64,000 bases of DNA from Thermoplasmata archaeon (GTDB taxonomy: Archaea; Thermoplasmatota; Thermoplasmata; Thermoplasmatales; Thermoplasmataceae), in NCBI GenBank assembly GCA_021818715.1, contig JAKATN010000002.1, forward strand, positions 88,285 through 152,284. Reading direction: 5' to 3'. The number at the start of each line of letters is the position of its first letter. The stretch's first letter is position 1. Under the pieces are notes generated by a model, which saw nothing but the letters and a program-made list of their open reading frames with translations, was not told where the DNA came from and made no database searches. The position numbers and the translations under genes were made by a program. Of the stretch, positions 52,638-60,848 are shown piece after piece.

Positions 52638-53796
52638 AGACGTATACATAATCGGTTCGGGAGAGACCAAATTCGGTGAGCTCTGGGAAAGGTCGCTCAG
52701 GGAACTGGCAGTTGAGGCGGGTCTCAGGGCAATCGAATCGGCGGGCATATATTCAAAGGACGTCCAGCTGCTGTACGGCAGCAATAGCCTTGGCGGGACG
52801 ATAAACTCCCAGAATGATATCGGTTCTCTGATTGCAGATTTCTCAGGCATAGCCAGCAACCACATACCTGCGATCAGGATAGAGGCGTCCAGCGCTTCGG
52901 GAGCGGCTGCGGTCAGGGAGGCATATCTCGGAATAAAATCCGGAGAATACGACTGCGTGATGGTCGGTGCAGTCGAAAAGATGACCGATCTTTACGGTAC
53001 GGAGATGCTGGATCATATGGGTACCCTGCTTGACAGGGAATGGGAAGCATTCTTCGGCGGGACTCCTGCCGCAATGGCGGCATTGAGCGCCAGGAAATAC
53101 ATGCTTGATTTCAAGGTGCCCAAGGAGAAACTGCTGAGCATTTCCGTCAACGATCACAACAACGCATCAATGAACCCGGATGCGCAGTACAGGAACAAGA
53201 TTACGATGGAAGCTGCGATGGAGTCCACCATGGTGGCAGAACCGCTCAACATGATGGACTGCAGCCCTATGAGCGATGGCGCCGCTGCCCTTGTCCTCTG
53301 TTCCGGATCATTCATGCGGAAGAGGAAGCTGGAGGGCGTGAAGATCATGAGCTCGGCAATTTCGCAGGATTTCCTTGCCCTGCACAGCAGGCGCTCCATT
53401 TACACAATGGACTCAACCGTTCTTGCTGCAAGAACCGCATTTGAGAAAGCCGGGCTGAAGCAGAAAGACATTTCATTTGCCGAAATCCATAATTCATACA
53501 GCATCTACGGAATGACTGCGCTGGAAGACCTGGGATTTGCCGAGAAGGGAAGGGCCAGGGACGTCATAGATGCCGGGATTGGGCTGGCCGACCCGCTTCC
53601 CATCAATCCATCCGGTGGGCTGAAGGCCAAGGGCAACCCCATAGGTGCGGTGGGTGTGGGACAGTTCGTGGAGGCGGTATCGCAGATCAGCGGGAAGGCC
53701 GGGCAACGCCAGGTGAAGGATGCCAGGATCGGGCTGCTGCACAACGTTGCTGGGACGGGTTCCACTTCAATAGTACACATTGTGGGAGGTGCATGA
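52624..53796 (+). CDS. Thiolase-like protein of the HMG-CoA synthase operon, catalytic Cys and His replaced
   Basis: A 390-residue SCP2-type archaeal thiolase fold, second gene of the mevalonate-entry operon. Normal family members read EAACASG with the nucleophilic Cys and KGHPVGATG with the catalytic His. Here these positions are EASSASG (Ser90) and KGNPIGAVG (Asn338); codons AGC and AAC are unambiguous. The EIHNSYS segment (Asp-to-Asn) is altered as well, while LLHNVAGTG near the C-terminus is kept. The protein is probably not a standard thiolase and may be a structural part of the HMG-CoA synthase complex. ATG 52624 is chosen, after GTG 52621; overlap with the upstream gene is 14 nt. Confidence 0.88.
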   Translation: MLLSEDVYIIGSGETKFGELWERSLRELAVEAGLRAIESAGIYSKDVQLLYGSNSLGGTINSQNDIGSLIADFSGIASNHIPAIRIEASSASGAAAVREAYLGIKSGEYDCVMVGAVEKMTDLYGTEMLDHMGTLLDREWEAFFGGTPAAMAALSARKYMLDFKVPKEKLLSISVNDHNNASMNPDAQYRNKITMEAAMESTMVAEPLNMMDCSPMSDGAAALVLCSGSFMRKRKLEGVKIMSSAISQDFLALHSRRSIYTMDSTVLAARTAFEKAGLKQKDISFAEIHNSYSIYGMTALEDLGFAEKGRARDVIDAGIGLADPLPINPSGGLKAKGNPIGAVGVGQFVEAVSQISGKAGQRQVKDARIGLLHNVAGTGSTSIVHIVGGA

Positions 53797-53797
53797 A

Positions 53798-54199
53798 ATG
53801 GGGAAACTTTCTGCAGTATGGAGGGAAACAAACCACAGGTACAGGCTGGTGGCGCACCAGTGCGGAAACTGCAAAAAGATGTACTTTCCGCCAAGGGACA
53901 TCTGCCCGGACTGCCACAGGGAGTCCATAGGGAAGATGAAGGAGAAGCAACTTTCCGGAAACGGCAGGATAGAATCCTTCACCATAGTGCATGACGCCCC
54001 GTCAGCATTCGCGAGGCAGAGGCCTTACGTGCTGGCGCTGGTAAAGCTGGACGAAGGTCCCATCCTGACCGCGCAGATAGTGGACAGCGACTTCTCTGAA
54101 CTGGAGGCAGGCAAGAAGGTAAGGGCAGTATTCCGGAAGATCAGGGAGGACGGCAAGGGAGGCATAATTCAGTACGGTTACAAATTTGTGTTAGAATAG
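53798..54199 (+). CDS. DUF35 / OB-fold zinc-ribbon protein of the thiolase complex
   Basis: A 133-residue protein with a rubredoxin-like zinc ribbon (QCGNCKKMYFPPRDICPDCHRE, four Cys) followed by an OB-fold (FTIVHDAPSAFARQRPYVLALVKLDEGPILTAQIV...). It bridges thiolase and HMG-CoA synthase in the archaeal channelling complex and helps form a shared CoA site. The ATG at 53798 is supported by a clear GGAGGT 7 nt upstream, immediately following the thiolase stop codon; an upstream GTG-start extension (53780) is less likely. Confidence 0.92.
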   Translation: MGKLSAVWRETNHRYRLVAHQCGNCKKMYFPPRDICPDCHRESIGKMKEKQLSGNGRIESFTIVHDAPSAFARQRPYVLALVKLDEGPILTAQIVDSDFSELEAGKKVRAVFRKIREDGKGGIIQYGYKFVLE

Positions 54200-54240
54200 G
54201 GCAGCAACCTGTTTAATAACCGGAGTTCATTTGCATCTGG

Positions 54241-55215
54241 ATGATGCAGGAACACAGCGATGGTGGTTACCAACCATCCGCTGTCATTTTCATGATCTTT
54301 GGGGGCCTCGTATTACTGGGTCTCCTGACGATGCTTTCCGTGGACGGGGCAATGATCTATTCCCGATCCCAGCTCAGCGTCCCGGTCCAGCCCTATGCTT
54401 TTTTGCTCCTCCTGATCTTTATCGTGCCCTTCGCGATCAACGCGTTATGGGTGATGGCGGGCCTGACCGTGCTCTACTTCCTAATGTTTGCCTACGTGAT
54501 CTATCTCGGCCACGGAAAAAAGTCAAGGCGCATGCTGGAAAATCCGGTCTCGTTCATTGGGATGAGCATACCATTTCTCTATGTTGTTTCGGTTGCAATC
54601 CTGCTGCTTGAAAACGTTTTCGGGGTTCAGGTGGGCAACCCGATTTCAACCTCCAGCCAGATCGATTACCTGGACCTTATATACGCCCCGTTTGTAGAGG
54701 AGATTGGGTTCAGGATAATCCCGCTTGGCATACTCGTGCTTGGAGAGGCGCTGTTCGTGATCAATGCTGGAAGATTCAGCGAAAAGCCGGGGGAATTCGG
54801 AATGGGCAGCCTACTGATCGGCTCATTCATTTTTCCCGGGAAGCTGAGGAGGCGTCTCGGGATCAGGATGGGCAGGGCAGAATGGGCCGGCATAATCCTG
54901 ACTGCAGCACTTTTCGGGTACGCCCATTATTTCTTCGGTGAATGGGATATCGGGAAGATAAGCCAGGCAGCCTTCGTAGGAGTGCTCTTTGCCATAGGAT
55001 TCCTTGAGTTCGGCCCATTTGTGGATATCCTTATGCACTGGTTCTTCAACGGATACTTCACCTTTGTGGAATACATCTCCGGTTTTGCACCTGTTGCACT
55101 GGTTGACGTCAATCTGGTCTGGCTGTTCCTCGCAGGCATAGCATCGCTGGTATATTTCTTCAGATGGCTCATTAGCCGTGGAAAACCGTCAGGAGAACAT
55201 GACCCTCTGACCTGA
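54241..55215 (+). CDS. CPBP-family (Abi) intramembrane metalloprotease
   Basis: A 324-residue membrane protein with about eight helices. The CPBP motifs are in order: EE-x-x-x-R in APFVEEIGFRIIPLG (about residue 150), FGYAHYFFGEW with the F-x-x-x-H element, and the final D-I-L-M-H-W-F-F-N (H-x-x-x-N) near residue 263. These residues form the active site of Rce1-type proteases; the family is also implicated in phage/bacteriocin immunity in bacteria. The substrate is unknown. Start ATG 54241 (a second ATG follows directly), about 25 nt after a TATA-like TGTTTAATAAC. The 3' end overlaps the convergent purN end by 27 nt. Confidence 0.87.
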   Translation: MMQEHSDGGYQPSAVIFMIFGGLVLLGLLTMLSVDGAMIYSRSQLSVPVQPYAFLLLLIFIVPFAINALWVMAGLTVLYFLMFAYVIYLGHGKKSRRMLENPVSFIGMSIPFLYVVSVAILLLENVFGVQVGNPISTSSQIDYLDLIYAPFVEEIGFRIIPLGILVLGEALFVINAGRFSEKPGEFGMGSLLIGSFIFPGKLRRRLGIRMGRAEWAGIILTAALFGYAHYFFGEWDIGKISQAAFVGVLFAIGFLEFGPFVDILMHWFFNGYFTFVEYISGFAPVALVDVNLVWLFLAGIASLVYFFRWLISRGKPSGEHDPLT

Positions 55216-55791
55216 TATCCGGAACTTCTGTAACAGCAGGGACCTGATCGAGGAAACCAGAAGCTCCCTTTCGACTGGCTTGACGCGATCGGCCAGGCTG
55301 GAGGGGGTATCATTGTCAAGAACCTCCACGCTCCTCTGGGCGATTATCGGCCCCCCGTCAATGTCGTCCGTGACGAAGTGCACGGTGCAGCCTGTGATCT
55401 TTGCACCGCTCTCGATCACCTTCGCATGGACCTTTTCCCCGTAATACCCCTTTCCGCCGAAGCAGGGGAGAAGGGAAGGATGCGTGTTGATGATCTTGAG
55501 CTTCCACTTCTGCACCACCGTTGGAGGCAGGATGCTCAGGAATCCGGCCATAACATAGAGATCGGCGTTGGTATACTCGAAAGCAGCCTCAATGTTCTGG
55601 GCCTGCTTAACCCAGCGCCTCGCAATTATGGTCTGTATGTCCTTCGAATGTGCGATGTCAATTGCACCACAGCTGGACTTATCGCTAATGAGGGCAGTTA
55701 CAGCGGTGTCCGGCAGTTCCTTTCCCAGGTGATCGAGGATGTACCTGAAAATGGTGCCCTGGCCGGAGGCAAGCACGACCAACTTCTTCAT
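55189..55791 (-). CDS. purN: Phosphoribosylglycinamide formyltransferase PurN
   Basis: Transfers a formyl group from formyl-tetrahydrofolate to GAR in purine synthesis. A 200-residue protein with the catalytic triad Asn102, His104 (IINTHPSLLPCFGG) and Asp145 (DDIDGGPII), and the N-terminal VVLASGQGTIF substrate loop in place of the usual ASGNGSN. A TATA-like TTAATAAATACTTT lies about 25 nt upstream of the ATG. It is divergent from the RFC gene. Together with PurH it indicates a formyl-folate-type de novo purine pathway. Confidence 0.93.
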   Translation of the reverse strand: MKKLVVLASGQGTIFRYILDHLGKELPDTAVTALISDKSSCGAIDIAHSKDIQTIIARRWVKQAQNIEAAFEYTNADLYVMAGFLSILPPTVVQKWKLKIINTHPSLLPCFGGKGYYGEKVHAKVIESGAKITGCTVHFVTDDIDGGPIIAQRSVEVLDNDTPSSLADRVKPVERELLVSSIRSLLLQKFRISGQRVMFS

Positions 55792-55862
55792 GGCACTTGA
55801 GTTAATCCAAAGTATTTATTAATCATAGCGAATCTGCAGGAAGCAGGGCAGAGTGATCCCCC

Positions 55863-56858
55863 ATGAACGAGATATGGATTGAGAAATACCGGCCATCATC
55901 GCTCGATGAAATCGTAGGGCAGGAGGACATAGTGAACACCCTGAAGGCCTTCGTGAGGAACGGGGACATACCGCACATGATATTTGCCGGGCCTGCCGGA
56001 ACTGGAAAGACCTCGGCAGCCATCGCTGTTGCGGTTGAACTGTTCGGCGATTCATGGAAGGACAGCTACCTGGAACTCAATTCCTCCAACAACAGGGGAA
56101 TAGACACCATGAGGGGGCATGAGGAACGCGACAGGAAGTGGGACAAGGTTGCCAGCGTCAAGGACTATGCCAGGATCATGCCTTCCAACGAGAGGGGGTT
56201 CAAGATCATATTCATGGACGAGGCAGACATGCTCACAAACGAGGCACAGTCAGCCCTGAGGAGAACAATGGAGGTTTATTCCGGCACCACCCGGTTCATA
56301 TTTTCGTGCAACTACTCTTCTCAGATAATTCCACCCATACAGTCAAGATGCGTGGTCTTCAGGTTCAGGCAGGTGACCCCTGAAGCGATGAAGACCATGA
56401 TCGGGAAGGTGATGGATGCCGAGAAGATGGAACTGGGGGAGAGCGAAATAGATGCAATCATAGACGTTTCCGAAGGGGACGGCAGGAAGGTGATGAACCT
56501 TCTGCAGGCAGCATCCATGCTGGGCAAAGTCACCGCCTCCAGGATATACGACATAGCCGGGACTGCCTCATCTTCCGAGATGAAAAAGCTGGTCTCAAAA
56601 GCCCTGGAGCACAGACTTTTCGAGGAGGCCGTGGCGCAGGCCGAGGAAATGATGACGGCTGGGGGGCTTTCCGGGATAGACATAATCAAAGGCATCCACT
56701 CGGTGCTGAGGAGGAGCCAGATAAATCCCCGGATCAGGATCAAGGCTCTCATCGCAGTGGGAGAGGCTGAGTTCAGGCTTGTGGAGGGGAGCAGCGATAA
56801 GATACAGGTTGATGCCCTTCTTGCGAGGCTGGTCAGCATAGGATCAGAATCGGCGTAG
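55863..56858 (+). CDS. rfcS: Replication factor C small subunit
   Basis: AAA+ subunit of the PCNA clamp loader, 331 aa. Motifs: EKYRPSSLDEIVGQEDIV, Walker A GPAGTGKTSAA, Walker B FMDEADMLT, the arginine-finger SRC motif IQSRCVVFRF, and the C-terminal collar (LVSKALEHRLFEEAVAQ...). It is convergent with the Hef-like helicase gene, with one base between the stop codons. It loads PCNA for PolB and PolD, whose genes lie in the same window. Confidence 0.95.
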   Translation: MNEIWIEKYRPSSLDEIVGQEDIVNTLKAFVRNGDIPHMIFAGPAGTGKTSAAIAVAVELFGDSWKDSYLELNSSNNRGIDTMRGHEERDRKWDKVASVKDYARIMPSNERGFKIIFMDEADMLTNEAQSALRRTMEVYSGTTRFIFSCNYSSQIIPPIQSRCVVFRFRQVTPEAMKTMIGKVMDAEKMELGESEIDAIIDVSEGDGRKVMNLLQAASMLGKVTASRIYDIAGTASSSEMKKLVSKALEHRLFEEAVAQAEEMMTAGGLSGIDIIKGIHSVLRRSQINPRIRIKALIAVGEAEFRLVEGSSDKIQVDALLARLVSIGSESA

Positions 56859-56859
56859 G

Positions 56860-58362
56860 TCAGAAATCGTCCAGCGATACCCTCTTCTTTTTCGCAGAAA
56901 CCTTCTTCCCGGAAGTGATTGATTTCACCGACATGTAATAATATGGGATTTCCCGGCCATCCTGGAACATGAGTATCTTGACTGATCCCGGCCGGAATCT
57001 TCCGGTCCGTCCCCTCCGCTGGATGGTCCTTATCTCTGACGGCACGGGCTCGTAGAATATGATCAGGTCAGTGTCCGGGATGTCAAGTCCCTCCTCACCA
57101 ACGCTTGTGGCAACAAGCACATTGAATTCACCCTTCCTGAATGCATCTATCACCGCCGCCTGATCCTTCTGGGACATGCCCTTCTCCCTCCCTCTTGGAC
57201 CCTGCCCGAAGAATGCCCTTGCTGTCACGCCCGGACAGTTTGAATTCAGGTAAGAGGTGACTATTTCCCCGGTGTTTCGGTAGTGTGCAAACACGATCAC
57301 GCGGCTCCTGCCGGCCTGCTCGGAGCAGAGCCTGCAGATCGTGACCAGCTTCGGGTTCGATCTGTCGGATGCCGGATCGTTAAGCAGGTCAAGCAGTCCG
57401 GCCATTTCATCCATGGAATTCAGCTTGGCAATGGACTTCCGCACAGATGGCGTTTCATCGTCCAGCAGTTCCCTGATATATGCATTGAGCTGATCGAACC
57501 CCTGGGTCTCCGCGTATTCCCTTGCATAGTCAATCCTTAATGCAGTTACGAGAAGATTCATAGCGGTGAATCCTGAGGCATCCCCCGATCCGATAGCACC
57601 TGAAGCCTCCCTGATCCCCTTCAGAATATCCTTTCTCCCGGAAATGCCTGAATAGCCGAGATCCTTCAGTTCCGAAATGATCCTGGCATATATCGAATCC
57701 AGGATGAACCTTGCCCTTTCCAGCGTTTCTGGCCTCCTCAGCCTGATTGCCTCAATGTCCACCCTGTGGGTATATTTCCTTATCTGGGCATCGGCGAACG
57801 ATCCCCTGACGGTGAGGCTCAGTCCGAGGTTCTCCATAATCTCGGCTTCCATCTCCTCGCTACCCGGGCTGGCCGTAAGCCCAATGAAGCGGGTTTTTGT
57901 GTCGCTCCCAAAAAGCCTCCGGATTGACACGTAACTGTGTTCGCCGGTGGCACGATGGGCCTCGTCGAAGACAACAATCCCGAAGTTGTGAATGATCGAG
58001 GGAAAGGCAGACAGGTCGTTGAAGGCGGTCTGTGGGGTGCATACCATGATCATGAAATCTGTCCACAGGTTGCGTCTCTTTTCAGGAGGCGTTTCCCCGG
58101 TTGCGATCTTCACCTTTGCGGTGCCTGCGAAAATATCATCAATCGCCTTTGCCTGCTGCTCCGCGAGTGGCTTTGTGGGGGCAAGGAACAGCGCCAGCTT
58201 CCCCTCGTTGAGGTGTTTAACCATCAGCATTGCCGCAATTGCAGTTTTACCAAGACCGGTGGGAAGAACTATCAGTGCGCTTTCCGATCCGGCGTCATCA
58301 ACTATCCTCTTCTGGTAATCCCTGGGCTTGAAATCCTGGCTGAGGGTGACGATTTCCGTCAT
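56860..58362 (-). CDS. Hef-type superfamily 2 DNA helicase without nuclease domain
   Basis: A 500-residue helicase of the Hef/FANCM/MPH1 branch. Motifs: Walker A LIVLPTGLGKTAIA, motif II FDEAHRATGEH (DEAH), motif III GLTASPG, a helical insertion between the RecA lobes, motif V TSVGEEGLDIPDTDLIIFY and motif VI QRRGRTGR. Many euryarchaeal Hef proteins carry a C-terminal XPF-like nuclease; this one ends soon after the helicase in KKRVSLDDF, a plausible PCNA-binding tail. The ATG overlaps the upstream membrane protein stop codon (ATGA). Expected role: processing of stalled replication forks. Confidence 0.9.
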   Translation of the reverse strand: MTEIVTLSQDFKPRDYQKRIVDDAGSESALIVLPTGLGKTAIAAMLMVKHLNEGKLALFLAPTKPLAEQQAKAIDDIFAGTAKVKIATGETPPEKRRNLWTDFMIMVCTPQTAFNDLSAFPSIIHNFGIVVFDEAHRATGEHSYVSIRRLFGSDTKTRFIGLTASPGSEEMEAEIMENLGLSLTVRGSFADAQIRKYTHRVDIEAIRLRRPETLERARFILDSIYARIISELKDLGYSGISGRKDILKGIREASGAIGSGDASGFTAMNLLVTALRIDYAREYAETQGFDQLNAYIRELLDDETPSVRKSIAKLNSMDEMAGLLDLLNDPASDRSNPKLVTICRLCSEQAGRSRVIVFAHYRNTGEIVTSYLNSNCPGVTARAFFGQGPRGREKGMSQKDQAAVIDAFRKGEFNVLVATSVGEEGLDIPDTDLIIFYEPVPSEIRTIQRRGRTGRFRPGSVKILMFQDGREIPYYYMSVKSITSGKKVSAKKKRVSLDDF

Positions 58363-59012
58363 GTTTCAATTACTGTTTCAGGAGCTTTTTCAGGGGGCGC
58401 TGCAGGTACTGGCACAGTCTTCGTTCTCGATTTTACTACGCGGTAAAGTGCTATGCCCAGACCGGCAAGCACCACCCCGCCACCAAGTGACTCGTAGATG
58501 TTCATTCCCAGGCCGGTCATGGCATAATAGAGCAGAATTCCACCAAGAATCGGGGCAATATAGTTCAGTGCCCTCTTGTAAACAAACATCGAGACGATGA
58601 ACACAATTGCTATGATGTAGAGCATGTCACTGGTCGGTACAGCGAAGATGGTGGAGGCAACGTAATAAACCATGATCGCTATGCCAGCACTTATTGATAT
58701 ACGGGCCAGGAAGAACATAAAAGAGGCTCCGAGCAGTATCCCGATTATACTGATCAGCCACGACGGAAGCACAATGAATGATAGTATGAACTGCGCGAAG
58801 AAATAGGAAGAAAACCAGCCAAGGATACCTCCCACTATTAGGAGTATGTACCTGTATGCCCGTCTGCCTATGAACGCGAAGGCAGTGGCAATCAGTATAA
58901 TGACCCAGAAAGCAAACAGCCTTTCGTTAGGCGGAAGGGTATATGGTATGTTCATGTACTCCAGTATATAGCTTTCGAGAATTGAGACTATAGTGGAGGC
59001 ACTGAAGCTCAC
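58359..59012 (-). CDS. Multi-pass membrane protein of unknown function
   Basis: A 217-residue protein with about seven membrane helices (from residue 28 on: LFAFWVIILIATAFAFIG, YILLIVGGILGWFSSYFFAQF, WLISIIGILLGASFMFFL and others) and a short Pro/Ala/Glu-rich cytoplasmic tail (VPVPAAPPEKAPETVIET). The hydrophobic pattern resembles DUF4203-like membrane proteins but no family is claimed. The start is GTG 59012, about 24 nt after a TATA-like AATATAATTAAGG. It is translationally coupled to the Hef-like helicase, though a functional tie is not evident. Confidence 0.65.
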   Translation of the reverse strand: MSFSASTIVSILESYILEYMNIPYTLPPNERLFAFWVIILIATAFAFIGRRAYRYILLIVGGILGWFSSYFFAQFILSFIVLPSWLISIIGILLGASFMFFLARISISAGIAIMVYYVASTIFAVPTSDMLYIIAIVFIVSMFVYKRALNYIAPILGGILLYYAMTGLGMNIYESLGGGVVLAGLGIALYRVVKSRTKTVPVPAAPPEKAPETVIET

Positions 59013-59135
59013 TGATGGACATGCGATCCCTTAATTATATTTATTTGTCCTTTTCTTTTTCTGGTTGGGAAAGGAAAGCAACTGGCTTCAAGACAGAAAC
59101 TAATATGCACTGGGGGCATTTTCCGGAAAGAATCA

Positions 59136-59207
59136 GGGCCGGTAGATCAGCGGTAGATCGCCTGCTTCGCAAGCAGGAGGTCTCGGGTTCAAATCCCGAC
59201 CGGTCCA
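59136..59207 (+). tRNA. tRNA-Ala (CGC anticodon)
   Basis: A 72 nt tRNA: acceptor GGGCCGG/CCGGTCC including the G3-U70 wobble pair that identifies tRNA-Ala, anticodon stem CCTGC/GCAGG with loop TTCGCAA (anticodon CGC), T arm TCGGGTTCAAATCCCGA and discriminator A. CCA is not encoded. It marks the border to an AT-rich accessory stretch, a common place for integration. Confidence 0.95.
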
Positions 59208-59531
59208 TCATCAAGCTAGATCTCAATAACTTGAATACCAAGCTTTTTGCATTTCTCTCGCAATATTTTATCAAAAGTAACTTGAGGTACATTTCTTGAT
59301 GAACTGCTCGAACTCTGATTTTGGAATTACCTGTAAAGTCAAATCATGTAACCCTCCTAGAAACCTGATTAAAAGTTATCATCCTACCTGCCTTTAAGTC
59401 TTAGAGTGCTTTTGCAACTGCTCTCACAAATCCACCTAAAATTTACGCTAATATTTTTATCGGTGAGTGCCTGAACACTTTTTCGGGGGGGGGATTATGA
59501 AGTAATTATCATGTGTTAAAGTGATATCCAG
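59208..59531. other. AT-rich stretch after tRNA-Ala with a G9 tract
   Basis: No gene is supported here. The stretch is clearly more AT-rich than the DNA before the tRNA gene and ends in the vapB promoter. It contains a run of nine G at 59485-59493. No copy of the tRNA 3' end that would mark an att site was found by eye in the following 2 kb. Confidence 0.45.
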
Positions 59532-59547
59532 AAAATATTTATATGAT

Positions 59548-59569
59548 ACACACACATATATGTGTGTGT
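59548..59569. promoter_or_regulatory. Perfect 22 bp palindromic operator of vapBC
   Basis: A perfect inverted repeat made of four AC/GT dinucleotide steps on each side of a CATATATG core, centred between 59558 and 59559. It lies 3 nt upstream of the vapB ATG at 59573, overlapping the expected transcription start that follows the TATA-like AATATTTATATG (about 59533-59544). A site for autorepression by VapBC is the obvious reading. Confidence 0.65.
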
Positions 59570-59572
59570 CAA

Positions 59573-59809
59573 ATGGGAAGCAAAAACATATCTATTTCGG
59601 ATGAAGCTTATTTAAGATTATCAGAATTAAAGTCAAAGAACGAAAGTTTTACAGAACTCATATATAGGCTTACAAATAAAACGAATGTGCTCGATTTAAA
59701 GGGCACAGTAAAGGAAGATGAGGCAAAATATTTAGAGAAAACGATTAAAGAATCAAGGAAACTAAGCAGGGAAAGAATAAAAAGAATTACTGAGGAGTTA
59801 AACAGATAA
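59573..59809 (+). CDS. vapB: VapB-type antitoxin
   Basis: A 78-residue antitoxin. The N-terminal MGSKNISISDEAYLRLSELKSKNESFTELIYRL is the ribbon-helix-helix-like DNA-binding part seen in archaeal VapB/DUF217 antitoxins; the C-terminal part is a charged helix (EDEAKYLEKTIKESRKLSRERIKRI) that should wrap VapC. The ATG at 59573 is chosen since the longer frame would start inside the palindromic operator. Its TAA overlaps the vapC ATG by one base (TAATG). Codon use is AT-rich, unlike the core genes, suggesting acquisition. Confidence 0.85.
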   Translation: MGSKNISISDEAYLRLSELKSKNESFTELIYRLTNKTNVLDLKGTVKEDEAKYLEKTIKESRKLSRERIKRITEELNR

Positions 59810-60201
59810 TGATTGCGGATACTTCATTTATTATAGACATAATGAAATCTGATAAAGAGGCGATCAAGAAAGCAGAGGAAATTCAAAAAAATGGTAATAC
59901 TATAGCAGTTACCTCAATTTCAGTTTTTGAGTTATTCGTTGGCGTAACCCTTAGCATTAAACAGGATCGCGAGAGAGATAAGATAAATCGAATACTAATA
60001 GGTCTACCAATAATAAGTTTTGACAGGGATTGTGCAATAGAGGCCGGTAAGATCTTTGCACGAAAAAGGAAAAATGGAATAACAATAGAACCAGAAGATT
60101 CAATGATTGCAGGTATCTGTTCAAGAAGAAACGAGATTCTAATCACGCGCAATATTAAGCATTTTAACGATATAGAAGGTTTGAGAATAGAGAGTTATTA
60201 A
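59809..60201 (+). CDS. vapC: VapC-type PIN-domain ribonuclease toxin
   Basis: A 130-residue PIN domain. The acidic active-site residues are visible: Asp4 in MIADTSFIID, Glu in SVFELFVGV (about 41), Asp in EPEDSMIAGI (about 98) and the following ITRNIKHFNDIEGL segment with Asn/Asp. It would cleave RNA when not held by VapB. It is directly coupled to vapB. Nothing is truncated. Confidence 0.9.
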   Translation: MIADTSFIIDIMKSDKEAIKKAEEIQKNGNTIAVTSISVFELFVGVTLSIKQDRERDKINRILIGLPIISFDRDCAIEAGKIFARKRKNGITIEPEDSMIAGICSRRNEILITRNIKHFNDIEGLRIESY

Positions 60202-60346
60202 AAACTTGACGCCCAAATAATACCTCCTCGAAACTATACTTAAATACGGGCAGGTCTGTATTGGGAAATGTGTTTATATTGAATTTGCGGTAGCCTTCTT
60301 GATTTTCTTTTATTCTTTATCTTTGGATTCTAACCAGAAAGCATCA

Positions 60347-60681
60347 TTATAATACCTCCTCTCTCTTGATCAGACCATTTTCAAATTCAAATACATCCAC
60401 TGATCTTCTTGATAGTAGTTCAAGCTCTGCAATTACGATCCCTCTTTCTATATCCGAGACCATGTTCAAAACCTTGAATCTTGCTGATATGTTCTGATAA
60501 GCTCTGATCATAGTCTTGACATACGCCTCCCCTCCAACCACGGCTTTTCGCTTGGGGGGGGGGCGTATGAAATCAACTCTATATCTCGTGAGAGGAACGA
60601 TTCACATAGTTTCCAGTTCCGGTTATTCTCTGCATTGAAAAAATTTATGAGCTTCTCATCAGTCGAATATTTGGACTTCAC
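60347..60681 (-). pseudogene. SnoaL/NTF2-like gene interrupted by a frameshift at a G10 tract
   Basis: Read on the minus strand from GTG 60681, one frame encodes VKSKYSTDEKLINFFNAENN then RNWKLCESFLSRDIELISYAP, the start of a SnoaL-like fold, up to a C10 tract (G10 at 60554-60563 on the plus strand). After the tract the continuation, KRKAVVGGEAYVKTMIRAYQ...ELELLSRRSVDVFEFENGLIKREEVL-stop, lies in another frame. One extra C (or two fewer) would join both parts to a 111-residue SnoaL-like protein. As given, translation would stop soon after the tract. It is either a phase-variable gene, a decayed gene or a homopolymer sequencing error. Confidence 0.75.
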
Positions 60682-60848
60682 GAAGAGACTACCAGATCCG
60701 GAAAACCATTTTTCGCATGATCTTTATGTATCTGTTCTTCTCTATAATATTATCATCATGGTGTTCCAGTTCTGTGAAGGTGCAGGGCAATCAGCTTTCC
60801 AAGAGCCTCGTTTTTCGCTGAATGCGGGATGGCACTAAATTTAGGAAT

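Noticed and set aside
60635..60838. Plus-strand frame of 67 codons before the nuclease-like gene
   Set aside because: It is antisense to the first part of the SnoaL-like gene and has no features of its own.
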